A stretch of 64,000 bases of DNA from Taeniopygia guttata (lineage: Eukaryota; Chordata; Aves; Passeriformes; Estrildidae). Position 1 is the first letter of the stretch. Every line of letters begins with the position of its first letter. Positions 12,180 to 24,000 of the stretch are shown here, one piece after another. The translations under genes were made by a program, and so were the position numbers. The notes beneath the pieces were generated by a model that did no database searches, was not told where the DNA came from, and saw only the letters and a program-made list of their open reading frames with translations. Location of the stretch: contig NC_133034.1 in NCBI RefSeq assembly GCF_048771995.1, forward strand, positions 2,666,001 to 2,730,000. The letters are read 5' to 3'.

Positions 12180-12680
12180 GTTAGATGATATAGTAAAAGT
12201 AGTCACAAATTAGAGGGTAAAATTTTTTAGTATTGTACAGGGGGGTTTTAACACCTGTACAGGGGGGTTTTACTTTGTACAGGGGGGTCAGGAGTTCTAA
12301 GATGGAGGAAAGTGGACCTGATCCTGTTCTTCCTCCTTCTTCTTCCTTACCTCCATGTTCTTGGTGATGTTGGCATTTTTCTATTGGTTTAGGCTGGGGA
12401 CACACTGTTCAACGTAGATGATAGATATTGGCACATTATTGTAAATATAGTACACGTAATTTCTGGTATATAATGTTTGTACCATCCCACTGAGGGGCAG
12501 AGCCCCGCACACTGCCCTGCAGGACAGAGCTGCGGCAGGGCAGCAGAACATGTTAGAGATAAACAGAATAAACAACCTTGAAAACAGCACAGACGAATTA
12601 TGGCTTCTTCTTTGGCAACGGGGCAGAAAGACAGAGACTTTCTACAATCTCGGAATCACCAACACCCACAGATTCCGACA
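12180..12680 (+). mobile_element. Fossil solo LTR of an endogenous retrovirus (passerine-type)
   Basis: About 500 bp resembling LTRs common in songbird genomes: three GTACAGGGGGGT blocks near 12235-12290, a tract GGCAGAGCCCCGCACACTG near 12495, then AGAGATAAACAGAATAAACA followed by an end rich in ACGGGGCAGAAAGACAGAG. The internal AATAAA-type signal fits the + orientation. No internal retroviral genes flank it, so it appears to be a solo LTR. Boundaries are approximate because no target-site duplication was confirmed. ERVL versus ERVK class is not decided. It looks moderately young. Confidence 0.6.
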
Positions 12681-12890
12681 AACACCTGTCTTCTTTTCCC
12701 ATGTAGTTTCAGGAGGCTGGTGGTGTGTACAGCAGACTGTTCTCTGCTAACAGCTCTCCAGCCCTGCGGAGCTTTGCTGGCATGGAGATGGTGCTGGGAA
12801 GAGCAGCACAGTGCCAGAGCAGGAGCCCTGGCTGGCAGCAAGGGCACCACAGGGGCACCTGTAGCACCTGCTGAGGCCTGTGTGGGTAAC

Positions 12891-13485
12891 AACAGAATCA
12901 CAGAATCACCAGGGCTGGAAGAGACCTTCCAGATCATCCGCTCCAACCACCCACCCGCTGCCGCTGCGCCCCTCAGCCACGAAACCACAGCACCCAGCCC
13001 CGGGTGTAGATGCCTGTTGAGCGCCTCCACGGTGGGGACTCCACCAGCTCCCTGGCAACTTGTTCTGATGCCTGACCTCCTGAACAGGGAAAAATGTATT
13101 TCTAATAGTTAATCTGATATTCTCCCGCCCCAGCTTAAAGCCATTTCCTCTGGTCCTCTCACTGCAGACGTGGCAGAAGAGACTGGCCTCATCTCACTAC
13201 AGCCTCCTGCCAGGGAGTTGTACGGAGCAAGGAGGTCCCTCCTGAGCTCCTGGAGACTGAACAACCCCAGCTCCCTCAGCCACTCCTCATAAGACAAGTG
13301 CTCTAAACCTCTCTAAACCTCTAAACCTTGGTGCCCTTTGCTGGACATGCTCCAGTGCCTCAATGTCCTTTTTAAAGTGAGGGTCCAAAACCTGAACACA
13401 GAACTCGAGGTGTGGCTTCACCCATGCTGAGTACAGGGGATGATCACTTCCCTGGTCCTGCTGGCTAAACTATTCTTGATACAGA
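12891..13485 (-). repeat. CR1 LINE 3' fragment, reverse orientation
   Basis: Begins AACAGAATCACAGAATCACC, then CTGGAAGAGACCTTCCAGAT, the inverted CR1 3' end, and continues through inverted ORF2 C-terminal sequence (minus-strand reading [20 protein letters not shown] at 13297 downward). A short internal tandem of CTCTAAACC lies near 13296-13325. About 600 bp, 5'-truncated. Confidence 0.85.
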
Positions 13486-13561
13486 TACAGGGAAGAGACT
13501 GGAAGGAGCTGATGGTGTGGGAATCTAGTCATCCAGCAGCCCTTTGCTGGAGCAGCCCTGT

Positions 13562-13640
13562 GATGAGGTGAGGTGAGGTGAGGTGGGGTGGGGTAAAGTG
13601 AGGTGGGGTGGGGTGAGGTGGGGTGAAGTGAGGTGGGGCA
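13562..13640. repeat. GAGGT/GGGGT low-complexity tract
   Basis: A run of 5-bp units alternating GAGGT and GGGGT with a few AAAGT or AAGT variants, G-rich on the + strand. It sits between the two CR1 copies and gives spurious P/T/S-rich frames on the minus strand. Confidence 0.9.
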
Positions 13641-13769
13641 GGGCAGAGGAGCCCAGGGAGAGAAGGTGCTGAGGTGTGGCAAGTTGATGTGGAGCCAAAC
13701 ACGGAGCAAGGCAATGCTGAGGCAGCAGCTCCAGCCTCCACCTTGCCTCCTGGGCTGCTGCAGCCTAGG

Positions 13770-14648
13770 AAGAAACAAGCTCTGCCTATTCCATAAGGCT
13801 TCTAGAGAGCAGTACAAGAAATCAGCCCTGCAGAGAGACCTTGATAAATCAGAGTGCTGGGCCATCACCAACTGTGTGAGGTTTGAAAAGGGAAAGTGCT
13901 GGATTCTGCACCTGCGGTGGGATAATCCCTATGTACAGGGGAACAAGAACCTGGAAAGCAGTGCCGCAGAAAGGGACCTGGGGGTCCTGGTCAATGGCAA
14001 GTGAATATGAATCAGCAGTGCCCTGGCAACCAGGAAGGCCAACTGTGTCCTGGAGGGCAGCAGGCACAGCATCATCAGGGTTGGGATTGTCCATCAGGCC
14101 AGGGCTGGGATTGTTCTGGTCTGCTCTGCTCAGAGATGGCCTCACCTCAAGTCCTGGGGGAGTTTTGGGCACTACAATACAAAAAAAGACATTAAGCTAT
14201 TCGAGAGTGTCCACACGAGGGCCACAAGGATGGAGAAAAGCCTTGAGAGGCCAGATGAGAAGAGGCTGATGACACTTGGCTGGTCCAGCCTGGAGGAGAC
14301 TGAGGGGAGGCCCCATTGCAACTTCCTTACAAGGGGAAGAGGAGGGGCAGCTTAGTAACCACGACAGGTGACCAGCGACAGGACAGGAGGGAATGGCCTG
14401 GAGTTGTGTCAGGGCAGGTTGAGGTTGGATATTAGAAGAAGGTTCTTCACTCAGAGGATGGCTGGGCACTGGAATAGGCTTCCCAAGGAAGTGGCTGCAT
14501 AACCACGCCTGGCAGAGTTCAAGGAGCACTTGGACAACACTCAGGGGTACACGGTGGGATTCTCAGGGACGGTCCTGTGCGGAGCCAGTAGTTGGACTCG
14601 ATGACCCTTGCGGGTCCCGTCCAACTCAGCATATTGTGTGATTCAGTG
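13770..14648 (+). repeat. CR1 LINE, 3' part with ORF2 C-terminus remnant and tail
   Basis: The + strand retains pieces of the CR1 ORF2 C-terminus: RDLDKSECWAI and GKCWILHLRW near 13838-13920, then ESSAAERDLGVLVNGK near 13957-14004, as in chicken CR1 (AERDLGVLVD). The 3' UTR follows (TTGAGGTTGGATATTAGAAG; GGAATAGGCTTCCCAAGGAA) and ends GTCCAACTCAGCATATTGTG TGATTC at about 14648. It is frameshifted relative to CR1 and not active. It ends about 310 bp before the PARL start codon. Confidence 0.85.
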
Positions 14649-14960
14649 AAATCACGGCAGCCCTGGCCCCGGGCACCAGCGCTGCCCGCCGAGGGCCGCG
14701 GCGCTGCAGGCGCTGCCACGCTCATGATGGCGGCAGAGCCGGCACCACCCACCCCACATGGCGCTCCGGGGAGGCTCCGACCCGGCGGCGCTGCCGCTGA
14801 GCCCCGCGGCGGCCCGGGAGCTGCGCGGGCGCCCATCCGCCCGCCGTGAGGAGCGGCCAGGAGCCGCGGGCAGCCGCAGCCGTTCCCGCCCTCCGCCGTG
14901 CGGCTCCACCGGCGGGAAGATGTCTCCCGGCTGCCCCGGAAGCGCTCGGGAGGCGCCAAC

Positions 14961-15007
14961 ATGGCGTGGCGGTGCTGGGCCCGCGCCGGGGCTCCGCGGC
15001 CGCACAG
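14961..15007 (+). CDS. PARL: PARL coding exon 1
   Basis: 47 bp encoding [15 protein letters not shown] plus two bases of an Arg codon; donor GTGCGG. Human PARL starts MAWRGWAQRG, which supports this start. Confidence 0.85.
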
Positions 15008-18000
15008 GTGCGGCGGCACGGAAGGGGACGGGAGGGAAGGGAGGGAAGAGGCGGGCGGTGCTGACGGTTCGCATGTTTGCCCCGCAGGCTGGCGCTGCTG
15101 CTGCTGCAGCCGCGGCGGGGTTTCCGCCGGGCGCGGCCGCGGCCCGAGGAGCCGCCGGCAGCCGCGGCCGAGGCGCGGCCCGCCCCGCCGCCGCCGCGCC
15201 GCAGCCTCTGCCCGCCGTCGCCCACCGCGGCCGCCGGCCGCCCCTCGCCGCGCCGCCTGCTGAAGCCGCTCCTGTTCGCCGTGGGGGTAAGTGGCTGCTG
15301 CGGGCCGGGTGCTGTGCCCGCTGAGCGGAGCCGGCCCGTACGGAGCATATTCCATCTGTCCCAAGGGAATGCTTCCTCCCTGGGCTTCGCTTCTCAGCCC
15401 CTCAAAGCTAACGCAAGGTGTTTGGCCAAATACTGTAGCGTTATAATGAGCTAATACAAAGTAACTTGAGCTAAATCAGTGAAAAGACTGTAAAGGGATC
15501 CTACTTTCATTCAGTTTCGGAGAACTTAGTAATATCATTGAGGAGTTTTGTGAACCTTTTTGATAAAGCATCATCCCGTGACATTGAACATTCAGTAAAC
15601 CTGAGGAAATGGCCTCAAGATGCACAAGGAGAGATTTAGATTAGATATTTGGGTGAAAAAATTCCAGAAGAGGTTGCAAAGCATTGAAACAGGCTGCCGA
15701 GAGCAGTGGTGGGGTCCCCATCCCCGAAAGTGTTCAAAAAACACGTAGATGTGGCACTCGAGGACATGGTGAACTCAGTGGTGGTGCTGGCTTGACCACC
15801 ACTCATGCTCTTAAAGGTGTTTTCCAGCCTCAAGGCCCGTGTCATGCTGTGAGTCCCGCTGGTCAGCGGTGCCACAGGTCCAGTTGCTGGCATCCCTTGG
15901 GTGTGGCATTAGCCCGGGATGCCCTTTGGGCAGAGCGGTCACCGAGCCTTTGTCCGGTGTCCCCCAGTTCACAGGCTCGGCCTTCGGCTCCGCCGCCATC
16001 TGGCAGTACGAGTCGCTCAAGTCGCGCGTCCAGACCTACTTTGAGGAAGCTCGGGCGGACTGGATGGATAAAATACGGCCGCAGAAGAGAGGCGACTTCA
16101 GAAAGCAGGTACGCAGAGCCAGGCTGGGCTGCTCACACAGGAGTGCCAGGCACATTCATCTCCTCTGGTGTGAGCATCGTTTGTACAACCGATTCTTGTC
16201 CTGGGTTTTCTGATTTGGAACTTGCAGAAATATTGCCTTCTCAAAAAATTACAGTAGATAAGTTGATTTGCAAGGAAAACTGATAGAATTAATTCTAGAG
16301 ATCTGTAACTCAATATCATTGCGAAGGTTATAGTGGAATAATGGAGAAATATATAATCTTCACCCAGAACTGCAGGAAAGAGAGGTCAGTAGTAGGAATT
16401 TTTTCATCTAAACTAGGTATTCTTTGCTTTTTCATAATAAAAAAACACCAGCAAATGTTCTTGCTTTATCTTAAGTGCTCTCAAAAGTGAACATGAATTC
16501 CCAGAGGACAGAACTAGATTAAATTTTCAGTCTTATGCTTAAGGCTTTTTAGTGCTCTGGCTTCTGAAATGAATTTGTATTTTCAACCTCTAAACCCTTA
16601 AAAATACAAGTTTTTAAAGGGCTTTTTTACTTTAAGAGCTGACATTTCCACACAAGTACTTTTGAGTTTGAACAGCGAGAACAAACATTTGCTGCAAGAT
16701 TTGTTATAAATTTAGTTGGCATCCCAAAAGTCTCAGCCATTTAGTTTTTAATTTAGTATACTTAAAACTAACCTAAACATTCATGTATGTTTGCATTTGT
16801 TTCAAGGTTACTACTGGCTTGTGATAGACCAGGCTTGATACTCTTTTGGGTCTGCTTGTGCAAGGGAAGTAGGGCTGAGCTGGAGCTGGAGAGGCTGGGG
16901 ATCCTCTTGAGGACACACAGAAGCTATTTTTCTAATGTGCATGGTGCACACCAGCACTGCTGTGGAAATGGGTGCATGTGATAACCCTGGTGGGCAGCAC
17001 CATGTGGCTCCTCGCTCATGGCCCCCACAAACCCCCAGTGAGCTGGGGGAAGAAGAAAAGCAAGAAAACTTGGGAGTAAAGATAAAATAAACACCAAAAA
17101 TTTGTTTAGTAAGTGTGAGAAGAGAGAAGAAAACAAGTGATGCATAGATAGTCACTCACAATCTCCTGTGGAAAGACCATTGCCCAGCCATTTCATGAGA
17201 AAAATATGTTAAAGCTCCTGAATCCCTTCTTCTGGGGGATGCCATTATTTGGTAGGGAATATCTCTGGTTAGTTCACATCATCTGCTTGTTTGTGTCCCC
17301 TTCCAGCTTGTTGCAACCTGCAGCCACAGAGTGAGAAATGCAGAAGATCTTGATGTTGTGCAAACACCATTCACCAGAATGTAGAACATTAGTGTGTAAT
17401 CAGTACTGTCCTGGTCAAAAATCTAAAACACAGAACCATGTATAAGCTGCTAGAAAGAAAATTACCTTTATCCCAGCATACTTTCTTGCTTGGTGTATAT
17501 GAACTGCAGGGGAGATTGAGATCAGCACTTAATATTTTTAAATAATTATGTCTTTATACTTTTGTTTTCCTTCAAAACCTGAAGGGGAAGATCTGGTGAT
17601 TAGCTATCCAAAAAAGAAAACTAAACTGCCCTGTTGTTAATAGGCTTAAACTCCTAATCCCCATCTTCAACTGGTAAGTTCTATTTCTAAGAGTTCAGGA
17701 CTCCCCCTGTTGTTTCTGAGGGTCTATAATCGTTGTATTTTAGAAAAATTATGTCTGTTCTGTGTTCTTATACTGAAGAATATCCTCTGCCAGAGAATTA
17801 AACAAAATATTTAGTGGAGGTGTTACTTTGATATCATATAGTGAATACTTTGTTTCATACAGCATTACATCCCCTGCATCCAACCTGCAGATAATTTTTA
17901 TGATATTGTCCCCATCAATATGGTTGGAAGGTCATTGATGTATACAGCAAAATATATGTCCCAAATTATTGCAAAAGCTGAGGAAGGGAAAGGGGGGTGC

Positions 18001-21000
18001 AATTTGTCTGTGGACTGACTGCACTCAAAAAAACTTTTTCAGGGGTTTTAAACTTGGAGGAGGGCTGGGTGAACTGGACGCAAGGGGGAATGGATTCCAC
18101 ATCTTGTGAGCCACCTCTGCAAAAGTGATCCTGGCAAAAAGTGGAATCACTCAAAGGTGGGTGGTGTGATGTTAGACAGCATTAGGGTGAGGCTTAGTTG
18201 AGGCAGGATTTATGCTAACTTTGGCTAATCTGCTAAAGTCAGCATTATGGGCTAGATCTTTGTTTATTGCAAGCAGGGTAAACCCACTGGAGTTGTGCAA
18301 AAGGATGTAACCCCGTTCTTTTTGGAGAAACTCTTCATCCTTATTGGGGTATTTTTTGAAAGGGAGGGTAGATAGCTGTTCTTCAGTAAGGAAATGTCAA
18401 CTTGAAAAGCTAAAGCTATCAGAAGTAAAGAAGATTGAAACCAATTTACTTCACAGATTTCAAACAAATGCTTTCCATTCTTAAAAACGTATAAGCTTTA
18501 CATGGCTATTTTTGAAATTGCAAGTGCTTCATGGTGGCGTTGATGGACAACAATTCTGTTCCAGGTTAACAGCTGGTGGAATAACCTGACTGAGGGTCAG
18601 CGGACTGTGACAGGTTTGTGTTAGCTTACAAGTATTAGACATTCACAGGAAGAGAAATATGGCAAACAGGTACAGTATATTTAAACAGATGGCTTTCATA
18701 CCATGTTTAGGTTGTTGGGCACAAAGCATGTGTAAATTTACACCTGCACATACACTATTTCTGCTACCTTTCCTTCTCACAAACTATTTTTTGTGTGCCT
18801 TAAAAAAGTTCCTGTGCATCTGTGTGAGTGTGGAGGATTAAGTAAAATCCTCCCCCAGCAATATTTTGTGCACGAATTATGAAAAACAGCAAATGCTTTT
18901 AGAAAAATAGGTGGATATGTGCCACTGAAATGTGGGACTGAAAAATTCCATAGTAGTTACATATTTGCAGTATGCCATATGAAAAGTAGCAGAAAATTAG
19001 CCTTTAGCCTTTTAGCTTTCCTTTAGTTACAATGTAGTTTTGATTGGTTAGCCTAATGCCAGCTGAAATCCCCAAGATAAATGTAATGTGTGAAACAAAA
19101 TTAATGAGAACTTGATTTGAATTCAGTAGTTGAGCCCTATGTCCTGCTACATATTCTACATTGAGTATTTACTGAATCTGTATTAGCAGGTTGTTAGTGT
19201 AAGGTTACTTAAATGCCATTTAACAGTTATTTTCACCTTTCATGTTTCCAGCTATTATAAAACATTTAAAATACCTAAATGCTTGGACAGAAACAGAGAA
19301 GGCACTTTAAACAAGAAATAATACATTTTCATTATATTTCCAATAATTTACACTCCTACTCAAAGTAAAGTAAGATAGCAATAACAGCTGTGAAGTAAAA
19401 AGCTGTGTGTTTGCTGTCTCCCAAAGGTCACTAACCCCTAGCAATGCCAATTCAACTTTACAATTTTCTTAAAACCAGAACTCCCCCCCCAGAAATGGAC
19501 AGGATGTGTACTCTGTATTTGTATGGTTCCCCCAGTCTTCTCCTCTTGTGCACTTAAATGCAACTGTGCAGTAGATCGGTGGCATTTAGAAATAAACAGC
19601 AAGAGGGGCAGGAAATGGGACCTCTTAGCTGGCTCCTGTTTCATTGATTCTGCAATCGAATATAGCACTTTGAAACCATAGCTTGAACCTTCTCAGCACA
19701 GATCTTTCTGGACTGTTGGATTTATTACACTGTATGTTAGAACAGTTGCAATTAAATGTCATATTTTTGAAAGACTTACACTAGATGAATGTAGCTTTCA
19801 GTATTTTTCATTGCCTTTTCTAAACTGTGTACAAAGTAAGAAGTAGATATTGCTTTTAATGGAATTGTGAAGAAAAAGTCCAAATCTACAAGCTGCCTTT
19901 TTAAATGCTTTCTTTCAGTAAGCATTATGGTGTATTACAGTTGCAATTTGCTTTCATACTTTCTTTTCCCCTCTTCACAGGTATCATAGCTGCAAATGTC
20001 TTTGTATTCTGTTTGTGGAGACTGCCTGGCATGCGACGGATTATGTTTACATATTTCACCTCAAATCCATCCTCCAGTAAGTGAACAATAATTTGGGTGC
20101 CTTTCCTACACAGAGATGCAACAGAATAATACTGCAGAAGGCTCAACTGGCACATGGCTTACTTAGATCTCCATCACCCACAAGCAATCTCAGTCATGCC
20201 CAAACACATTATTCCATCTAGGCAGAAAATGGTTTGAGGGGAAGAATGTTAGAAGTAATGGATCTGATTTTTTAAAGCAAACACAACTGGTACTTTTCTA
20301 AATATTGTAACATCAAAACTGTTGCCTGCTATGTGGGCTTTTCCTGCGTGCAGTGGGATGCAGCTCCTGCCTGAGTACAGCTGAGAGGTGCTTTCCCAGT
20401 GACATCAGCCAAACTGCTTTCTTGGACAGAGTGCAAATCAAGCCACTGAGTGGAGGAAGATAAGCTGTACTGCATAGTGCCATTCATAAACTAGACTCAA
20501 ATGTGATTATTGCCCCCCTTTAATGTTCTGTGGGCTGCAGAACCATCATCAGTCATGTACACTATGCTTTCATCAATAGACAAGGATTAGTGTTGAGGTT
20601 GTGTACAGAGTCCTTGCTTCAAAGCTGTGCTTTCAGTCACATTAAGAAAACCCAAACAAACCCAAGCACTAACTTGGCTTTCACTGTGTGTGAAATGTCC
20701 TGAAAATATTAACCTAGGGAAAAAAATTAGTAATATTTAATGTCAGAAAAATGAGGTTTCATTTCTACAGCAGAGAAAAGAATTAAAAGGACAAGGAGAC
20801 AAATGTGTTTGCAAGGTACTTCCTGCTACCTCTTAATTTCTGTTGAAAACATGGAAACTCAACCAGTTCCCCCACGTACTCCAAAGCTAAAGATATCTGC
20901 TACCCAGATCTGAGCATGTCACCCCAAACACTCCTGTTTTAAATAATGTTGACCTTCAAACCTGCTAATTGGCTTGTGTGCATTTTCAAGGCTGACATTT

Positions 21001-24000
21001 CAGTGAGGAGAGCTAGTAGCTTTTTCAAAAAGGAAAACTATTTTTCTGAGTTCGTCTTTGTTGTAAATTCATTTTATATGGCTGCTCATGTATTAAAAAT
21101 CATTCACCATATACATATATAAATGAAATACCTTTTTTCTTTTTCAAAGCATAGGAAACATGTCATAAGATAATGTTTTTTATGAAACAATCCCCTGTTA
21201 TTACAGCTTCCAAATCTTTGGGGTATATGTTCTACCTTTCCAAAAGGCATTGCCTGGAATTTTAAATTTGTTCCATTTCTGGGTTTATTTCCTAGCTTGT
21301 ATTTGAGAATCTAGGCATAATTATCCTAGTGTCTCTTGATAAATTTCTAGTCTGTATGATGTGTAAGTTGAAACAAATTAAAATACTGACTTTATGTGCA
21401 TTGCTTTTCTCTTTTGTAGGAGCCCTGTGTTCTCCGATGCTGCTCTCTACGTTTAGTCACTTCTCTCTCTTCCACATGGCAGCAAATATGTATGTTCTAT
21501 GGAGCTTTTCCAGCAGCATTGTCTCTCTTCTGGGCTGTGAGCAGTTCATTGCAGTATATCTTTCTGCTGGTAATGTTAAATATATTTATATTTACAACAC
21601 TTAAAAGTATAAATATGTGTTCATACAAGTAAAATGTGTGCTTGGTTAATAGCTATATGATGACAGATGGCCATTGTTCAGTCCCACACATTGGTTTATA
21701 CTAAAGGCAATACTACTTTGCTGTCATACAGATTTTTTGGTGGGTTTAAGATACTGGGCTTTGAAATATGATAAAACCATATCTGATTTTAATTCCTGCT
21801 TTACTACCAAAATAAAATAACTCTTAATACAGTCTCTCGGAAATTTTGTGACAAAAGATGACAGTTAATTTGTAGTTATTGATGGTGGTCTGCATTGCTG
21901 CCATAATTTCCAGTAGTAATTTCTCTTTTTCAGGGGTTATCTCCACTTTTGTCAGTTATGTCGCTAAAATGGCCACGGGAAGGTTTGAACCGTCCCTTGG
22001 AGCTGTAAGTATCTTGGAATATCAGACACTGATCATGAAGCCAATTTGAAAGCCTGCTGTATTCTTTCACCTCTTTAAAAGCCAAGAGTATATTCGGGGT
22101 AATGGAAATTAGAAAGATTTACCAAAATCAAGTAACCAGGTATGAACTGGTTCTCCTGTGCAACAACTTGCCTGTTCTTCTGATCTGTTACCTCTGCTGC
22201 AGCAGCTGCCCAGAGCCAACACCACTTAATGCTGAGAGTTGTGAATGAGTCCTGAACAGCTGGAGCTCTTGTCCCTGAGCAGATCAGTTATGTAACTTTT
22301 TATTGCAAAAACTATGTTTTGTAATTGTGTAGCAGTCTTCTCTAATTAAAAATAGAATACTTTGGAAAGAGATAATGGAATCAGACAATCAAACTCAGCA
22401 TGTGATCCCAGTGGAAGTTGTAGGGCATGCTGTGCAGGAAGGGCAGCACTCCTGCCAGAAGTCTCACCTGATGAACGATATGAGACAGGCTGAGGAGCTT
22501 CTGCAGCTGCCAGTTCTTTCCAAGTATTTTTAGTAGTAGAATGTTTTAAAACACTTAACTTGCATTAAATTTGAGGCTAACCTAGATGTTTGCCAGGTTT
22601 AAAGGCTTAACTTACTATACGAAATAATTTTGATAAAAGCCCAAAGTCATAGTATTCTGTTAGAATGAAAAAAATACTTAGTTGTGCTGAAGTTAGAGCT
22701 TTCAGAAATGCTGTCTGTGTACTGTCCCTTTGCCTTATGAATGAACTGTATCTGGAGCAAGTTACTTTCCCTTAGTCTTACTGATCTGAGCTTACTGAAA
22801 TTACCACACATTGCATTAGTTTACTGCATTTGGAGCCTTTCCATTGAGATATTTCAGGGATACAAAACCCCATGGTCAGTTTAGTACAGTCTAGGGAATT
22901 ACTTGTTTCATTATCAAAAGATTTTTGTTCTTGTCCATCTGTTATTTTTCTTGGTTTTGTACAAGCTTCAGAGTGTTTTGCTTCATCAGATGGGTCTATG
23001 CTTGATTAATACGTATTAGATTTATAGGGTTTACTTGGGAAAAAGCACATTTTCAGAAATCATTATCTTAAATTCAGGAGTCTGTATTTCTTAATTATAT
23101 AAGAGGATTTGAATGATATTTTTCCCCAGTATTTATAATTCCAAATATTGAAATTAAATAGTGGTGTCTTGGTTTGTTTTGGTTTGGTTTGGTTTTTTGT
23201 TTGTTTGTTTTTGTTTGTTTGTTTTGTTTTGGGTTTTTTTAACTTTTCAGTGTGCTTTGTACTTTGAGGTTTACCACAGGGCTGCATTTGAAAATAAAAG
23301 CCAAAAGGAAAACAGGTTCACATGCAGAAAAGTATATTATCCTTTATGTAACATCTTAGCTTGCCTTGATGTATTTTCCTGTATTTCAGTCAGGAGCTAT
23401 AATGACTGTCCTTGCAGCTGTGTGTACCAAGATGCCAGAGGCAAAACTGGCCATCATCCTTCTTCCGATGTTCACATTTACAGCAGGAAGTGTAAGTGCC
23501 TTTGAACTTCAAAGAAATGCTACTCTCAAAACATTTTCCCCCACCCTCTTCAGTATCTGAGCATGTCTCTTCCTCTGTGTTTCTAAGCTGTTAAATTTAT
23601 TTTGAAAGAGAAGAGTGGCCCTGGAATCCCAGGGATCGATTCTGAATTGTTGCAGCCTAGCAGAGCCATTACAACAGAGTGTGGTGAATTCAGAATTATC
23701 CTAAATTCCATCCTCCACAGGTCTGTTTCAGATCTAATCCCAAGAAGTGAAAGAAGATGGGAGGGAGTTAGGTTCATCTGTCTGAGGAAACCTACATACA
23801 CATCCTGTTATTTCTGATGGGTGGTATTTTTATAGCAGCACTTGAAACAGGCTGATGTAAAACTGCTACGTGGTCTTTAAAGAAAAATTTATCAAGATGA
23901 GAAACAAAGAATTTCACTTCTCAAGATTATATTCCAGCCCTGGAGGAACATTTGCCTTCTCTTTTGCATATCATCTTTTGATACTTTTAGGAGCACTGTT

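Larger units (their letters stand above)
14650..15340 (+). promoter_or_regulatory. PARL: CpG island, PARL promoter
   Basis: About 690 bp very rich in G+C and CpG, spanning the region just upstream of the PARL ATG, coding exon 1, the 80-bp intron 1 and exon 2. No TATA box is evident, typical of a housekeeping promoter. Long frames on both strands here are CpG-island artefacts. Confidence 0.75.

Noticed and set aside
12600-13112. 170-codon plus-strand frame
   Set aside because: Crosses the end of the fossil LTR and an inverted CR1; no family feature.
14519-15364. Minus-strand frames of 281 and 208 codons opposite PARL exon 1
   Set aside because: CpG-island artefacts overlapping a CR1 end and the PARL promoter; no recognised domain.
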